This document shows, in pieces, positions 1-8,344 of a stretch of 64,000 bases of DNA. The stretch comes from Pyrinomonadaceae bacterium (GTDB taxonomy: Bacteria; Acidobacteriota; Blastocatellia; Pyrinomonadales; Pyrinomonadaceae): the NCBI GenBank assembly GCA_019694355.1, contig JAIBCB010000003.1, positions 372,001 through 436,000 on the forward strand, read 5' to 3'. The position numbers and the translations under genes are program-made. The notes below the pieces were generated by a model. The model was given only the letters and a program-made list of their open reading frames with translations. It was not told where the DNA came from and did not search any database. Numbering within the stretch: the first letter of the stretch is position 1; the number at the start of each line of letters is the position of its first letter.

Positions 1-1440
1 GCGTATTTCTCAGACGGCAACACAACCGCCCTTTGGGCGTTTCGGATAGCGGTTGTCATCGTCGAACTCGCGCTAATCTATTTCGTCTTAAAGAGCCTGC
101 TCGATTGGCGCGAAGGACGGCCGATATATCTGATCCTTGCTGCGGCATCTGCTGCTCTTCTTTTTGCGACAAAAGAGACGGCATTTATCTCGATCGGCAC
201 GATGGTCATCGCGACCGTTGCGGCCCGAATTTGGCAAAAGAGCGTTGACGCGGAACCAAGCCGTTCGAAATGGTACGCCGTTGGCCTGATACACCTTGCG
301 GTACTTGCTGCCGCGGCGCTTTCCTACCGAAGCACGCTTGATGGCCTTAAGTGGGTGCATACGTATTTCCTCGGCGAGAACAGCGTAAAGGAACCGTTCG
401 CGTTCTACACGCTTTGCATTCTGTCTCTAGCGACGCTCGCGGCGTGGGCTATGTTTCTCGCAGCGTACCAAAAAGGAAAGCTTACGACGTACTCAGAACC
501 TGAGCTCACTTACAATGGCTTCTTCGGTGCATTTGGGGCGAGTGCCGACAGGCTTCTATTGATCTCGGCATCTGCGGTCACTTTCGTATTTGTTCTCGCG
601 GTCTTTTTCTCGTCTTATTTTTCGTTTCCCGAAGGGCTGTCGCGTGCCGTCGAAGCCTATATGCTTTGGACAAAGACCGGCACAAAAGACCACACGCAGA
701 ACGGCGTGCTCGCCTATGTGAAATGGGGAATGAAGGTCGAGTCACCGCTTCTGCTGCTTTCAGCTCTTGGTGGTGCGATCGCCTTTCTGCGGCCAAAGAA
801 CCGCTTCGCGGTCTTTTCAGCATTTTGGGCGTTCGGAATGTTCGCGGCCTACACGATCATTCCGTATAAAACGCCTTGGCTTGCCCTTAGCTTCTTTCTC
901 CCGATGTGTCTGATCGCGGGGTACGGCATTAACGAGATCCTTTCATCAAAATTTATCGCGACGCGCCTTGCCGGCGGCCTTACCCTCATCGTTGCGATCG
1001 CAGTGCTCACGTATCAAACATACGACCTGAACTTCGTTCGATATGACGACGAGGAAATGGGCTATGTTTACGCACACACAAAACGCGGGATGCTTGACCT
1101 TGTCAAAGAGATCGAGCATTACGCAGAGAAAAGTTCAAAGGGCAAGGACGCGACCATCGAGATCGTTTCGCCCGATTATTGGCCGCTTACCTGGTACGTA
1201 AACGATTATCCGCATGCGAATTTCTACGGCAGTCTTGTCGATGCAAATACTGCCGAGATGATCGTCGCAAAGAAGAACGACCAGGACACGCAGGTCGTCG
1301 AAAAATATTCTGCGCACTACAAATTCGTTGGTGTTTATCCGCTTCGTCCCGGCGTTGACCTTATGCTGCTCGTCCGTCGCGATCTTGCCGATCCGGAGGA
1401 TCAGGACCTCTACAGAATTTACGAGTACGAATCGAAATAG
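1..1440 (+). CDS. Polytopic membrane protein, TIGR03663/Agl23-like, 3' part
   Basis: Frame 1 is open from the first base of the window, so this is the C-terminal 479 residues of a longer gene whose start lies outside. The visible part has at least seven hydrophobic segments and then a soluble, mixed alpha/beta tail from about residue 345. A short TKET motif between membrane helices matches the TIGR03663 family of acidobacterial and archaeal membrane proteins (flippase-associated Agl23-like, GT-C fold), which are linked to glycosylation. That family assignment rests on memory of the motif and topology, so the substrate is unknown. A LolA-like gene follows 72 bases downstream on the same strand and may be co-transcribed. 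Confidence 0.7.
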   Translation, partial: AYFSDGNTTALWAFRIAVVIVELALIYFVLKSLLDWREGRPIYLILAAASAALLFATKETAFISIGTMVIATVAARIWQKSVDAEPSRSKWYAVGLIHLAVLAAAALSYRSTLDGLKWVHTYFLGENSVKEPFAFYTLCILSLATLAAWAMFLAAYQKGKLTTYSEPELTYNGFFGAFGASADRLLLISASAVTFVFVLAVFFSSYFSFPEGLSRAVEAYMLWTKTGTKDHTQNGVLAYVKWGMKVESPLLLLSALGGAIAFLRPKNRFAVFSAFWAFGMFAAYTIIPYKTPWLALSFFLPMCLIAGYGINEILSSKFIATRLAGGLTLIVAIAVLTYQTYDLNFVRYDDEEMGYVYAHTKRGMLDLVKEIEHYAEKSSKGKDATIEIVSPDYWPLTWYVNDYPHANFYGSLVDANTAEMIVAKKNDQDTQVVEKYSAHYKFVGVYPLRPGVDLMLLVRRDLADPEDQDLYRIYEYESK

Positions 1441-1512
1441 TGACGACTTTTTGTAAACAAACCGCTCGCCTTTCTCGTAAAACCTGCCAAATAACCTCGA
1501 GGAGTTTTCGAA

Positions 1513-2268
1513 ATGAAATATATCTGTGTCTTTGCGTTGACGATGTTGCTGGCCGCTTCTGCTTTTGCTGTTGATATCAAGAACGGCACCGACCTCATCA
1601 CGGCGATGAACGCAAAATACGCCGGCAAGTGGTACAAAACGCTCACCTTTGAGCAGAAAACGACGAATTATTCAGCCGACGGCAAAGCGGATGTCGCCAC
1701 CTGGTATGAGGCGATGAAAGTGCCTGGCTATTTACGGATAGACTTCGCCCCGGTCGAGAAAGGCGACGGCATTTTGTTCGCTGCCGGCAAGGCATTCTCG
1801 TTCAAAGACGGAAAGACAAAGGGCGGCCGCGATTTTGTTCATCCGCTTATGGTCGTCGGCTTTGATGTCTATGCGCAGCCCGTTGAAACCACCATCGCCG
1901 AGGTCAAGAAGTTGGGCATCGACCTTTCGGTCATTCATACAGAAAAATGGCAGGGCCGTGATGTCTATGTTGTTGGTGCCGAAAAAGGCGATCTGAAGTC
2001 GCCTCAGTTGTGGGTCGATAAGAAGCGGCTCGTTTTCGTCCGTTTGATACAGCAAACCGGCAAGGATAAGAAGAGCGTCAGCGAAACGCAATTCAATAAG
2101 TACGTAAAGGCGGGAGGCGGTTGGGTCGCCGCCGAAGTTCTCTTTTTCGTTGACGGGCGGCAAACGACCAGCGAAGAATACACGCGGATAGAGGCTGACG
2201 TTAAGCTAAGCGACGATCTTTGGGATGCAGAAAAGTGGATGAGCGTGGATAAGAACTATTGGAAGTAA
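1513..2268 (+). CDS. LolA-like outer-membrane lipoprotein-sorting family protein
   Basis: The 251-residue protein starts with a clear Sec signal peptide (hydrophobic core ending in ASAFA, residues 1-19) followed by a single soluble beta-rich domain. Features such as a periplasmic location, a DFAPVEKGDG segment and a late WVDKKRLVFVRL strand fit the LolA/LppX-like half-barrel fold that binds lipid or lipoprotein acyl chains. The ATG has a good ribosome binding site (GAGGAG about eight bases upstream). A strong bidirectional hairpin closes the gene. Homologues in this phylum are usually named outer membrane lipoprotein-sorting protein. A true LolA role is not proven, because no lolCDE genes are nearby. 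Confidence 0.65.
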   Translation: MKYICVFALTMLLAASAFAVDIKNGTDLITAMNAKYAGKWYKTLTFEQKTTNYSADGKADVATWYEAMKVPGYLRIDFAPVEKGDGILFAAGKAFSFKDGKTKGGRDFVHPLMVVGFDVYAQPVETTIAEVKKLGIDLSVIHTEKWQGRDVYVVGAEKGDLKSPQLWVDKKRLVFVRLIQQTGKDKKSVSETQFNKYVKAGGGWVAAEVLFFVDGRQTTSEEYTRIEADVKLSDDLWDAEKWMSVDKNYWK

Positions 2269-2300
2269 CTTACAAGTTCAAAAGGTCCGTCAAACAAATA

Positions 2301-2333
2301 AAAGCCGTTCCGTTTATGATGCGGAACGGCTTT
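2301..2333. terminator. Bidirectional hairpin terminator between lolA-like gene and dps
   Basis: Perfect 12-bp inverted repeat (AAAGCCGTTCCG and CGGAACGGCTTT, nine-base loop). Its flanking A and T bases serve both the plus-strand upstream gene and the minus-strand dps gene. Confidence 0.85.
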
Positions 2334-2358
2334 GTGCCATATCAGAAACAGGCAGCGA

Positions 2359-2835
2359 TCAGTTCTGCAAATGAGCTTCAACGAACCAAAGAAGCTTGTC
2401 TATATTGCCTGAAACGGTCGTGAAAAGATCGGCGGTGACGGCATCGCCAAGTTCTTCTGTCTTGTCGATATCTGCGCGTACGCGGCGGCCAAATTCTGCA
2501 AGCGCGGTCGATAGAGCATCAACGTGATCCGCCCCGGAGCTGATCTCGAGCGGATATTCAGGCAGTTCTGAATTCTGTGCCGCAACTCTCACTGTTCCGA
2601 GTGCGGTGCCGCCGAGCGACGTAACGCGTTCTGCGATGTCGTCCGAGATCGGCGTAACTTCCGCGGCCACGCGGTCAAAAAGTTCGTGAAGCGCAATAAA
2701 GCTCATTCCCTTAACGTTCCAGTGTGCCTGCTTTGCCTGCGCCTTCAGGTCAACAGAATCAGCAAGCCGCTGATTAAGTATTGCGATAAGCTTTTCACGT
2801 GCGTCTTTTGGAATATCGATCTTTGTATTATGCAT
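2359..2835 (-). CDS. dps: Dps ferritin-like DNA-protection protein
   Basis: Mini-ferritin that oxidises ferrous iron with hydrogen peroxide and protects DNA in stress and stationary phase. The 158-residue length is normal for Dps. The inter-subunit ferroxidase residues are visible in order: His in AHWNVKG, then His, Asp and Glu in LHELFDRVAAE. A GTG two codons upstream (2841) lies directly against the Shine-Dalgarno sequence, whereas the ATG at 2835 sits seven bases after AGGAGG, so the ATG is the better start. The gene is monocistronic, between a bidirectional terminator and its own promoter, whose -10 box is covered by a palindrome of PerR/Fur type. Confidence 0.95.
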   Translation of the reverse strand: MHNTKIDIPKDAREKLIAILNQRLADSVDLKAQAKQAHWNVKGMSFIALHELFDRVAAEVTPISDDIAERVTSLGGTALGTVRVAAQNSELPEYPLEISSGADHVDALSTALAEFGRRVRADIDKTEELGDAVTADLFTTVSGNIDKLLWFVEAHLQN

Positions 2836-2854
2836 AATCACTCCTCCTTTAGAG

Positions 2855-2891
2855 TTAGAATAATTCTAAACCTAAATGGTTTAGATGTCAA
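2855..2891 (-). promoter_or_regulatory. dps promoter with overlapping PerR/Fur-like operators
   Basis: Reading the minus strand, TTGACA (2886-2891) is separated by exactly 17 bases from TAGAAT (2863-2868), a near-consensus sigma-70 promoter. The -10 box lies inside a perfect 7-1-7 palindrome, TTAGAATAATTCTAA on the plus strand (2855-2869), which matches the layout of PerR boxes. A second perfect inverted repeat, TCTAAACC-TAAAT-GGTTTAGA (2865-2885), fills the spacer and overlaps the first. Binding to either would block RNA polymerase. The identity of the regulator (PerR, Fur or other) is inference. Confidence 0.7.
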
Positions 2892-2914
2892 ATTGCAAAC
2901 CGCTGCCGCTTGGC

Positions 2915-3619
2915 TCAGCGGGGCACTACGTTGGCGGCCGTATTGGCAAAATTTCCCATTTGCCGGCCCGGCTGCATACTTACGCCAGTGCCGCGAAAGA
3001 GCGGTGTGAAGATCCACTTCGAATGATTTTCGAGCCCGTAATAGGCGACGATCGCCTTGCCCCGATCTTGACTCGCAACGCCTATAAATGGCGTATTCTC
3101 TGTCTGGATCTCCACATCCTCGCTGATCGGCTCTGTCTTGTCCTCTTCGGTCTCGGTGTTCAAAGAGTTGACGATAACGACGGCCCAACGGTCGAAAACC
3201 TGACTTGGACTCGACGGGAGCAGCCCGCCGTTGTATGCCTGCACACTTTTTGCGAATGGAGCTAAAGTTTTACCATCTGCGGGAATAAGCCGCCATTTGC
3301 CGTCCTTGCTCAAGGGGTCGATCGCAGCGGACGGACGCAGGATCTGCCGCGTCTTTGTTCCTTCGGGCAGGCCTTCGAGCAGATCGTCCATCGAGTTCGG
3401 GAGCTTTGCGCCGCGGTAGAATTCCACGTATTGACGGATCGCTTCGGCAACCTCTTCACCGCGGGCTATTGCTTCGAGTTCACGCTCACGCTGAACTTCG
3501 GTGGCGATCATCGGAGCGACAGCGAGCAGAGCGACAGCGAAGATCGCCATTATCGCCATCACGGCGATCAGCGTCATCCCGCTTTCCTGTCTGCGATCAC
3601 TGGTCGTTGTCGTCCACAT
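2915..3619 (-). CDS. Type IV pilin-like / type II secretion pseudopilin
   Basis: The 234-residue protein has a prepilin leader: a short polar N-terminus ending in Gly-14, then MTLIAVMAIMAI and a 20-residue hydrophobic helix. A prepilin peptidase would cut after the Gly. Mature position 5 is Ala rather than the usual Glu, as in some minor pseudopilins of GspK type. The remainder is a soluble globular domain of about 190 residues with no family I can name. The start overlaps the end of the upstream gene by 23 bases, so it is the last gene of the PilN-PilO-IPT operon. It is likely part of a pilus or pseudopilus assembled on that platform. Confidence 0.75.
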   Translation of the reverse strand: MWTTTTSDRRQESGMTLIAVMAIMAIFAVALLAVAPMIATEVQRERELEAIARGEEVAEAIRQYVEFYRGAKLPNSMDDLLEGLPEGTKTRQILRPSAAIDPLSKDGKWRLIPADGKTLAPFAKSVQAYNGGLLPSSPSQVFDRWAVVIVNSLNTETEEDKTEPISEDVEIQTENTPFIGVASQDRGKAIVAYYGLENHSKWIFTPLFRGTGVSMQPGRQMGNFANTAANVVPR

Positions 3620-4715
3620 CTTCCTTGGAGCCCTTCTGTCCGTTCTGCGGGTTCACATTCTGCGGGATTCCCGGCGTTGGCGTTCTTTGCGGGCGCAAAT
3701 TGTTGCAAGGGATGCCGGGCGGACAGGCATTCGGGTCGATCTGCTGCTGTTGCGGCTGATAGTTCGGATACGGAGAGTTCATCTGCGGAAAGCCGCCACC
3801 TCGTCTCGGCTGGCCCATCGGTGAACTTTGCATGGGAACCTCAGCGGCCTGTGCGATCGGTATCCTGTGTTTGAATCCAAGCGACGTGTCCTCGAACATT
3901 GCTTCGCCAGGCGTAAGTTTTACGAGCCTGAAACGCCCGCCCGTAACGTCATTGATTCGCAATCCGAACGGCTTTGCGTCGGACTTTACGCCATCGATGA
4001 AGTATCCCGTGTCGTTGTTGAACCTCTTGCGGCCTATCATACCGAGGTAGGTAAAGGTCGGTTTCGGCGGCGCCTGGACGGTGAGCATGAACTGCGTCGA
4101 ATATTTCTTTCCGTCCGGCGACTGGACGATCACCTGCCGCGAACCTTCGGTCGCGATCAGATTTGCGGGAATGTTCGCAACGAGTTTCTGCGGGCTGAGG
4201 AACTGCGTCGGGAATTCCGTCTGGTTGAAATAGATGTGTGCGTTCGGTTCGAAACGATCGCCCGTAACTTCGAGGCGAATTCCGTCGGTGCCCGCATAGA
4301 CCGATGATGGACTGATCGCGGTCATTTCATATGCCGGTGTAGGTGTCGGCGAAGGCGGCGGCGGAGTAACGACAACGAAAGGTGTCGGGCTGTATGGCGT
4401 CGGTTTTGGCGGTTCGTAGAAGGCAAAGATATTTCGGCCCGGATCGGGAGCGGGAATATTCGCCGGCATCACAACGGGCGTCGTCGTGTCGGTAAAGTTC
4501 TGTTCGTCGGCCGACGGCAAAGTAAAAGCTCCGGGAGCCGCAGGCGATGGCTTCGGCGTCGGTGTCGTCTTTGTCGTTGCGCTTGTCGAAGGCGTGCCTG
4601 CAAAAAGTCCGCGTCCGAACGCATAGAACAGAGCAACGGCCGCAAGCATCGCAAGCACGATCGCCGCGATCAGCTTCTTCCGTTCATTCGGATCATTCAC
4701 GGCACGAGCCACCAT
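3597..4715 (-). CDS. Membrane-anchored IPT/TIG protein with GspC/PilP-like domain
   Basis: 372 residues: one N-terminal membrane helix (about 14-36), a Pro/Thr-rich periplasmic linker with PTPTPTP-type runs (about 40-150), an IPT/TIG immunoglobulin-like domain (about 152-235; note ISPSSVYAGTDGIRLEVTG) and a small beta domain (about 237-300) resembling the homology region of GspC/PilP that contacts the secretin. The C-terminus is Gln/Pro/Asn-rich and disordered. It lies downstream of pilO with a one-base overlap, the position pilP takes in pilMNOPQ operons. I infer that it plays the PilP/GspC role of linking the PilN-PilO platform to the outer-membrane secretin. The IPT insertion is unusual for PilP. 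Confidence 0.6.
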   Translation of the reverse strand: MVARAVNDPNERKKLIAAIVLAMLAAVALFYAFGRGLFAGTPSTSATTKTTPTPKPSPAAPGAFTLPSADEQNFTDTTTPVVMPANIPAPDPGRNIFAFYEPPKPTPYSPTPFVVVTPPPPSPTPTPAYEMTAISPSSVYAGTDGIRLEVTGDRFEPNAHIYFNQTEFPTQFLSPQKLVANIPANLIATEGSRQVIVQSPDGKKYSTQFMLTVQAPPKPTFTYLGMIGRKRFNNDTGYFIDGVKSDAKPFGLRINDVTGGRFRLVKLTPGEAMFEDTSLGFKHRIPIAQAAEVPMQSSPMGQPRRGGGFPQMNSPYPNYQPQQQQIDPNACPPGIPCNNLRPQRTPTPGIPQNVNPQNGQKGSKEDVDDNDQ

Positions 4716-5587
4716 TATTGCGTCGCTCCTTCATTCGCAAGCGGCGGGGCAAAATTCGCCCGCCGGAAATACGCGGCCATCTCAATACGCAGCGAAACGA
4801 TCTCGCCGTGTGTTTTTCCCTTTGGCTTGTCAGGCTGCGCGCTTTCGTTCGGATCTTGGGCGATCGGAAAGCCCCTCTGATCTACGGCGGTCGGGGCTCC
4901 GGGGCCTTGCACAGGCTGCTTTGTCGGATCAGCCTTTTGCTGAGTGTCGGACGGAGCAAGCTCGATCGCGCTGATGACAACGAACTCGCCGCCGGTCTCG
5001 ATATCTCGAATAAAACGGCGAAGGTTTTGATACGAACCTTCAACTGTCGTTGTCACATAGACGCCGGGAAAGAGGCTGCGAAAACGTTCGCGGCCGCGTT
5101 CTTCCTGCGACTGGTTATTCGAAGAGGCTTCCGTGATCGGCTCAAGCGGCTGATAGTCCGGGCCGGCCGTGTTGACCAGACCGTACGCGGCGATCAGGCC
5201 GTTCAGCCTCTGATAAAGGGCACCACGCCCATTGTCCGCTGCCGGCAGGTAGCGGAGTTCGAAATTGTCCGCGCTGTCGAGCAGCTTTGCGACCTGGCCT
5301 TCGGTCGTCGTGATCTCGCCGTATTTTGATTGAGCAGTGATCTTTTCGGCTTCGAGTCGGTCGGCCTCGGAGCGGTTCTTTACGACCGAACTGTCTGACG
5401 GAACAACGAAGAACGCGTAAACAAGTATCGCCGCGAGCAGAAAGAAACCGCCGACAGCGACCGCCGCGATCTCAAGCGGCCCCCACATTCCCGCATAAAC
5501 TTTTCGCGGACGACGCGAATAGAGTGTCGGATCCTGCGTTGCCGGTTCGGGTGCGGTCTGTTCGGCTTGAACCTCGATCTCAGCCAT
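4715..5587 (-). CDS. pilO: PilO-like type IV pilus inner-membrane platform protein
   Basis: 290 residues with a 45-residue cytoplasmic N-terminus, one membrane helix (about 42-64), a coiled-coil stretch and a periplasmic ferredoxin-like domain of PilO/GspM type. The ELRYLPAADNGRGALYQRLN segment followed by a strand reading GVYVTTTVEGSYQNLRRFI is characteristic of the PilO fold. PilO forms a heterodimer with PilN and transmits force between the cytoplasmic motor and the outer-membrane secretin. It overlaps pilN by one base at its start and the IPT gene by one base at its end, so the three genes are translationally coupled. An insert of about 40 residues rich in Gln and Pro near residues 215-255 is not typical. 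Confidence 0.75.
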   Translation of the reverse strand: MAEIEVQAEQTAPEPATQDPTLYSRRPRKVYAGMWGPLEIAAVAVGGFFLLAAILVYAFFVVPSDSSVVKNRSEADRLEAEKITAQSKYGEITTTEGQVAKLLDSADNFELRYLPAADNGRGALYQRLNGLIAAYGLVNTAGPDYQPLEPITEASSNNQSQEERGRERFRSLFPGVYVTTTVEGSYQNLRRFIRDIETGGEFVVISAIELAPSDTQQKADPTKQPVQGPGAPTAVDQRGFPIAQDPNESAQPDKPKGKTHGEIVSLRIEMAAYFRRANFAPPLANEGATQ

Positions 5588-6252
5588 TATTCGCCACCTC
5601 CCGAATTATTCTGCGCGATGTCGGGCGTTTGCGGAGCGGCGTAGGAATAGCCCGGCGAATACACGACACGCAGCGTGTATTCCGTGTAAACAGAGAGGTC
5701 GGTCTTCTGCAGATCCTGGCCGCGCAATTCCGCGAGGAAAAGGCCCGAATTCTGCATATTCTGGATCATCTGCTGGACGCCCGCGTAATCGCGGCTTATA
5801 ACGCCGAGTTCGAGTTCGGCACGTACCTTCGCACCATCGGTGTAGATGTGCTGCACCGAGATCCGCGAAGCAGAGACGCTTCCCGGCATTACGGATTCGA
5901 GGTCGGCGAACAGCTTTGACCACCCGAAAGCCTTGTTAGCGACAAGACGATGGGCTGCGCTCAGAACCATTCGCTGTTCGGGCGTCAGTTGCTGGCGTAC
6001 CTTTTCGCCCTCGCCTTTAAGTCTTGATATTTCAGTATTTGAGGCCTCAATACGGGCGGCAATGGTCTTGTTCGTGTCCGAATTTTGCTTTAGTTTTGCG
6101 AGGCAGACGATCCCAAGCACGCCCGCGGCAAGCAAAAGTGCGGCGGCCGCCAAATATGGCAGAACGCGATTGCGGAATGGCTTTGACGCCAGATTTAGAT
6201 CGGAGATTCGAGACAACCTTGTACCCTTTTCTGCTAACTTTCGCCCAAACAT
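5587..6252 (-). CDS. pilN: PilN-like fimbrial assembly protein
   Basis: 221 residues. It begins with the cytoplasmic motif INLxP-like stretch (here DLNLASKPFRN, residues 18-28) that binds PilM in other bacteria, then one membrane helix (about 32-52), a coiled coil and a periplasmic alpha/beta domain. Length and layout fit PF05137. It is the first pilus gene of the operon. No pilM lies upstream; a VWA gene takes that position after a 100-base gap. PilM and the secretin PilQ must be encoded elsewhere or be absent. No strong Shine-Dalgarno sequence precedes the ATG. Confidence 0.8.
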   Translation of the reverse strand: MFGRKLAEKGTRLSRISDLNLASKPFRNRVLPYLAAAALLLAAGVLGIVCLAKLKQNSDTNKTIAARIEASNTEISRLKGEGEKVRQQLTPEQRMVLSAAHRLVANKAFGWSKLFADLESVMPGSVSASRISVQHIYTDGAKVRAELELGVISRDYAGVQQMIQNMQNSGLFLAELRGQDLQKTDLSVYTEYTLRVVYSPGYSYAAPQTPDIAQNNSGGGE

Positions 6253-6354
6253 TTTACAAAACTTGTCGAGGCCGGGCGAAGCGTGCAGTTTAGCACGAAA
6301 AACCGGGCAATGTCTTTCACGCGTGGTGCGGGCAAGTTGTTGCGAAAACTTTCC

Positions 6355-7488
6355 TTACGGAGTTTTTGGTTCGATCAGCAGAACATTACGCCTCGCCTGC
6401 ACAATGAGGCCCGGCCGTTTCGATGTTACCTCGATATGCCTTTCGGCGACGCCGTGTTCCGCCGTCACCGGCATCTTTGGCGAGTAGGTCACGACATACG
6501 ACGAATCGATCATCTGGCCGACAAGACTCGTTTTGTCCTCCATTTCGTCCGGCGACATCGAGCCGATAAACTCGCCATTCGTATCTTCGGTAAGCTTTTC
6601 GAGCTGCTTTTCTGAGGCGATAAGGTCGCTCTCGCGGTCCCTCAGCTTTCTCAAGAATGGACGATCGACGACGAAAACTCTTGCCTTCGGTGCATTTGCC
6701 GTATCGCGTCCTCCGTTGGGCATGTCCTTGGCGATCTGGTCCGGCATCGCTTTTGGCGGCGGGGTTTTGCTTATGCCCTTTGCTCGCGGTTCGATGTCGG
6801 CGGCTTCCATTGCCGCAAAGCTCAAGACGTGGACCGTGATGTTCGCGGCTCTCAGCCTGTCAAATGCCGCCAGCTTTTGAGCCGGCGTTGCGGAACTGTC
6901 CGTTCCGTCCGTGATAAGCACGAGCTGGTTATTGTCGCTTTCCGTGCGGCCGAACGTCGCGGCCGCCATATCGAGAGCCGCAACGAACGTGGATCTCGTG
7001 CCGAAATTCGAGCTGTTTACCGCTGCCCGACTGCTCGCTCGATCCTGCGTCCAGCTTGAGAGCATCACAGGTTTGTTCGCATAGGCCATGACAGCGACCC
7101 TGTCCTCGGGGCGAAGGGCCTCGATAAGGGCAAGGGCGATCTTGCGGGTTCGGTCAAGCGTTTTGACGACACGCATTTCGCCGCCCGTATCCATCACGAT
7201 CAGGACGTTCGCAGGAATGTATCTGACGCTTGCGGCCTGATGCAGGATGTTGTCCTCGCGGATCACAAGATCGTCTGTTGTAACGCCCTTGAAGAAGCCG
7301 CCGCGTTCATCAAATGCGAGCACGTTCAGCTTGATCTCCTGCGTCGAGATCTTAAGTTCCGGCTCGGGCGTCGGCGTAGGCACAGGCGTTGGCACCACGC
7401 GCGCCGATTGCCCAAATGCCGCCGCCGCGAGGAGCAGCATTACCGGCAAAACGCCAAAAAAGACAGCTTTTGGGTCAATATAGCGCAT
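6355..7488 (-). CDS. Secreted VWA protein, acidobacterial type, degenerate MIDAS
   Basis: From the ATG at 7488 (GGAG eight bases upstream; a longer reading frame from 7533 lacks this) the 377-residue protein has a signal peptide ending AAAAFGQ, a short Pro/Thr linker, a strand-rich segment reading IKLNVLAFDERGG typical of TIGR03436 (VWFA-related acidobacterial domain), and a von Willebrand A domain (about 95-255). The MIDAS loop reads DTGGEM instead of DxSxS, so two metal-ligand serines are missing, although a later TDGTDSS motif is kept. Role unknown; it is likely extracellular or periplasmic binding. It lies upstream of pilN on the same strand and might be the first gene of that operon. Confidence 0.75.
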   Translation of the reverse strand: MRYIDPKAVFFGVLPVMLLLAAAAFGQSARVVPTPVPTPTPEPELKISTQEIKLNVLAFDERGGFFKGVTTDDLVIREDNILHQAASVRYIPANVLIVMDTGGEMRVVKTLDRTRKIALALIEALRPEDRVAVMAYANKPVMLSSWTQDRASSRAAVNSSNFGTRSTFVAALDMAAATFGRTESDNNQLVLITDGTDSSATPAQKLAAFDRLRAANITVHVLSFAAMEAADIEPRAKGISKTPPPKAMPDQIAKDMPNGGRDTANAPKARVFVVDRPFLRKLRDRESDLIASEKQLEKLTEDTNGEFIGSMSPDEMEDKTSLVGQMIDSSYVVTYSPKMPVTAEHGVAERHIEVTSKRPGLIVQARRNVLLIEPKTP

Positions 7489-7813
7489 TTGTTCAACTCC
7501 GGTTTGATGCATCCGCCAAGCATATCTTTGCATGCCCGTTGCACTTTTGCCATTCCTCGTTAGATTCGCACGGCACTGAAAAACAGCGGTTCAGAGCGAT
7601 CGAAATCCATGCAAACGGTTCTGACTCATTGCATTCGTGGCCTCAGATCTCAAATCTCAAATCCCAATTCTCCGTTGCCATTGACTAATGGCCGCATTTT
7701 TCAATTGGCCTAGTAATATTTATGACTTGACAATCCCACACTCATATTTTATTATCTTACTTGACTAAGTGATTAGTCGAGCATTTTCAAGGAGTTAGGA
7801 GGTAATAAGAGAA
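7489..7813. other. Divergent intergenic region between VWA gene and hsp20
   Basis: 325 bases without a credible gene. It holds the hsp20 promoter and operator (described separately) in its right half. The left part, about 7560-7700, contains short AT-rich words but no hairpin or ORF that I can support. Confidence 0.7.
7727..7781 (+). promoter_or_regulatory. hsp20 sigma-70 promoter with palindromic HAIR-like operator
   Basis: TTGACA (7727-7732), 17-base spacer, TATTAT (7750-7755): a near-ideal sigma-70 promoter. Immediately after the -10, over the expected start of transcription, lies the inverted repeat TTGACTAA-GTGA-TTAGTCGA (7761-7780, seven of eight arm pairs). With the flanking C and G it reads CTTGACT-N8-AGTCGAG, close to but not the same as the HspR HAIR box (CTTGAGT-N7-ACTCAAG). 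A repressor of heat-shock genes binding here is inference. Confidence 0.65.
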
Positions 7814-8293
7814 ATGTTCATCACAAAGTACGATCCTTTTCGCGACCTGCGCGGTCTCCAGACGGAGATGAATCGGATGTTTTCGGACCGTTTTCAGGGA
7901 GAAGAAGCATTCGGCACGGCTTGGAACCCGAAGATCGACATTTACGAGAATGCCGATTCGATGGTGCTTGAGGCCGAGCTGCCCGGAATGAAGAGCGACG
8001 ATTTTGAGCTTTCGTTCGAGAATAACGTGTTGACGCTCAAGGGTGAGCGCAAGTTCGAAAAGCACGACGATGGTGATAACTACCATCGAGTTGAGCGCGC
8101 ATACGGCGAATTTTCGCGTTCGTTCACGCTGCCGCATACGGTGACGGTCGAAGACGCAAAGGCCGAGTTTGATAACGGTATGCTGACCGTAACGCTCAAG
8201 AAACGTGCGGAAACAAAGGCACGCAAGATCGAGATCACCGGAACGGACGCGGCGTCGAAGACGATCGATGCGACGAAGTCGGCAGGTGCGTAA
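7814..8293 (+). CDS. Small heat-shock protein, Hsp20/alpha-crystallin family
   Basis: ATP-independent holdase that traps unfolding proteins and hands them to ClpB/DnaK. 159 residues with the alpha-crystallin domain at about 38-140. Visible marks are the A/ELPGMKSDDFEL segment, the NNVLTLKGER strand and the closing NGMLTVTLKK (the GxLxxxxPK-like motif with Lys-Lys). The N-terminal YDPFRDLRGLQTEMNRMF matches bacterial class A proteins. The gene has a strong promoter and palindrome upstream, a large hairpin terminator downstream, and clpB as next gene, consistent with a heat-shock block. Confidence 0.95.
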   Translation: MFITKYDPFRDLRGLQTEMNRMFSDRFQGEEAFGTAWNPKIDIYENADSMVLEAELPGMKSDDFELSFENNVLTLKGERKFEKHDDGDNYHRVERAYGEFSRSFTLPHTVTVEDAKAEFDNGMLTVTLKKRAETKARKIEITGTDAASKTIDATKSAGA

Positions 8294-8344
8294 TGCAAGG
8301 TCGCGCCGATAGGCCGATCCGTTATTCAGCTTAATTCATAAGAC

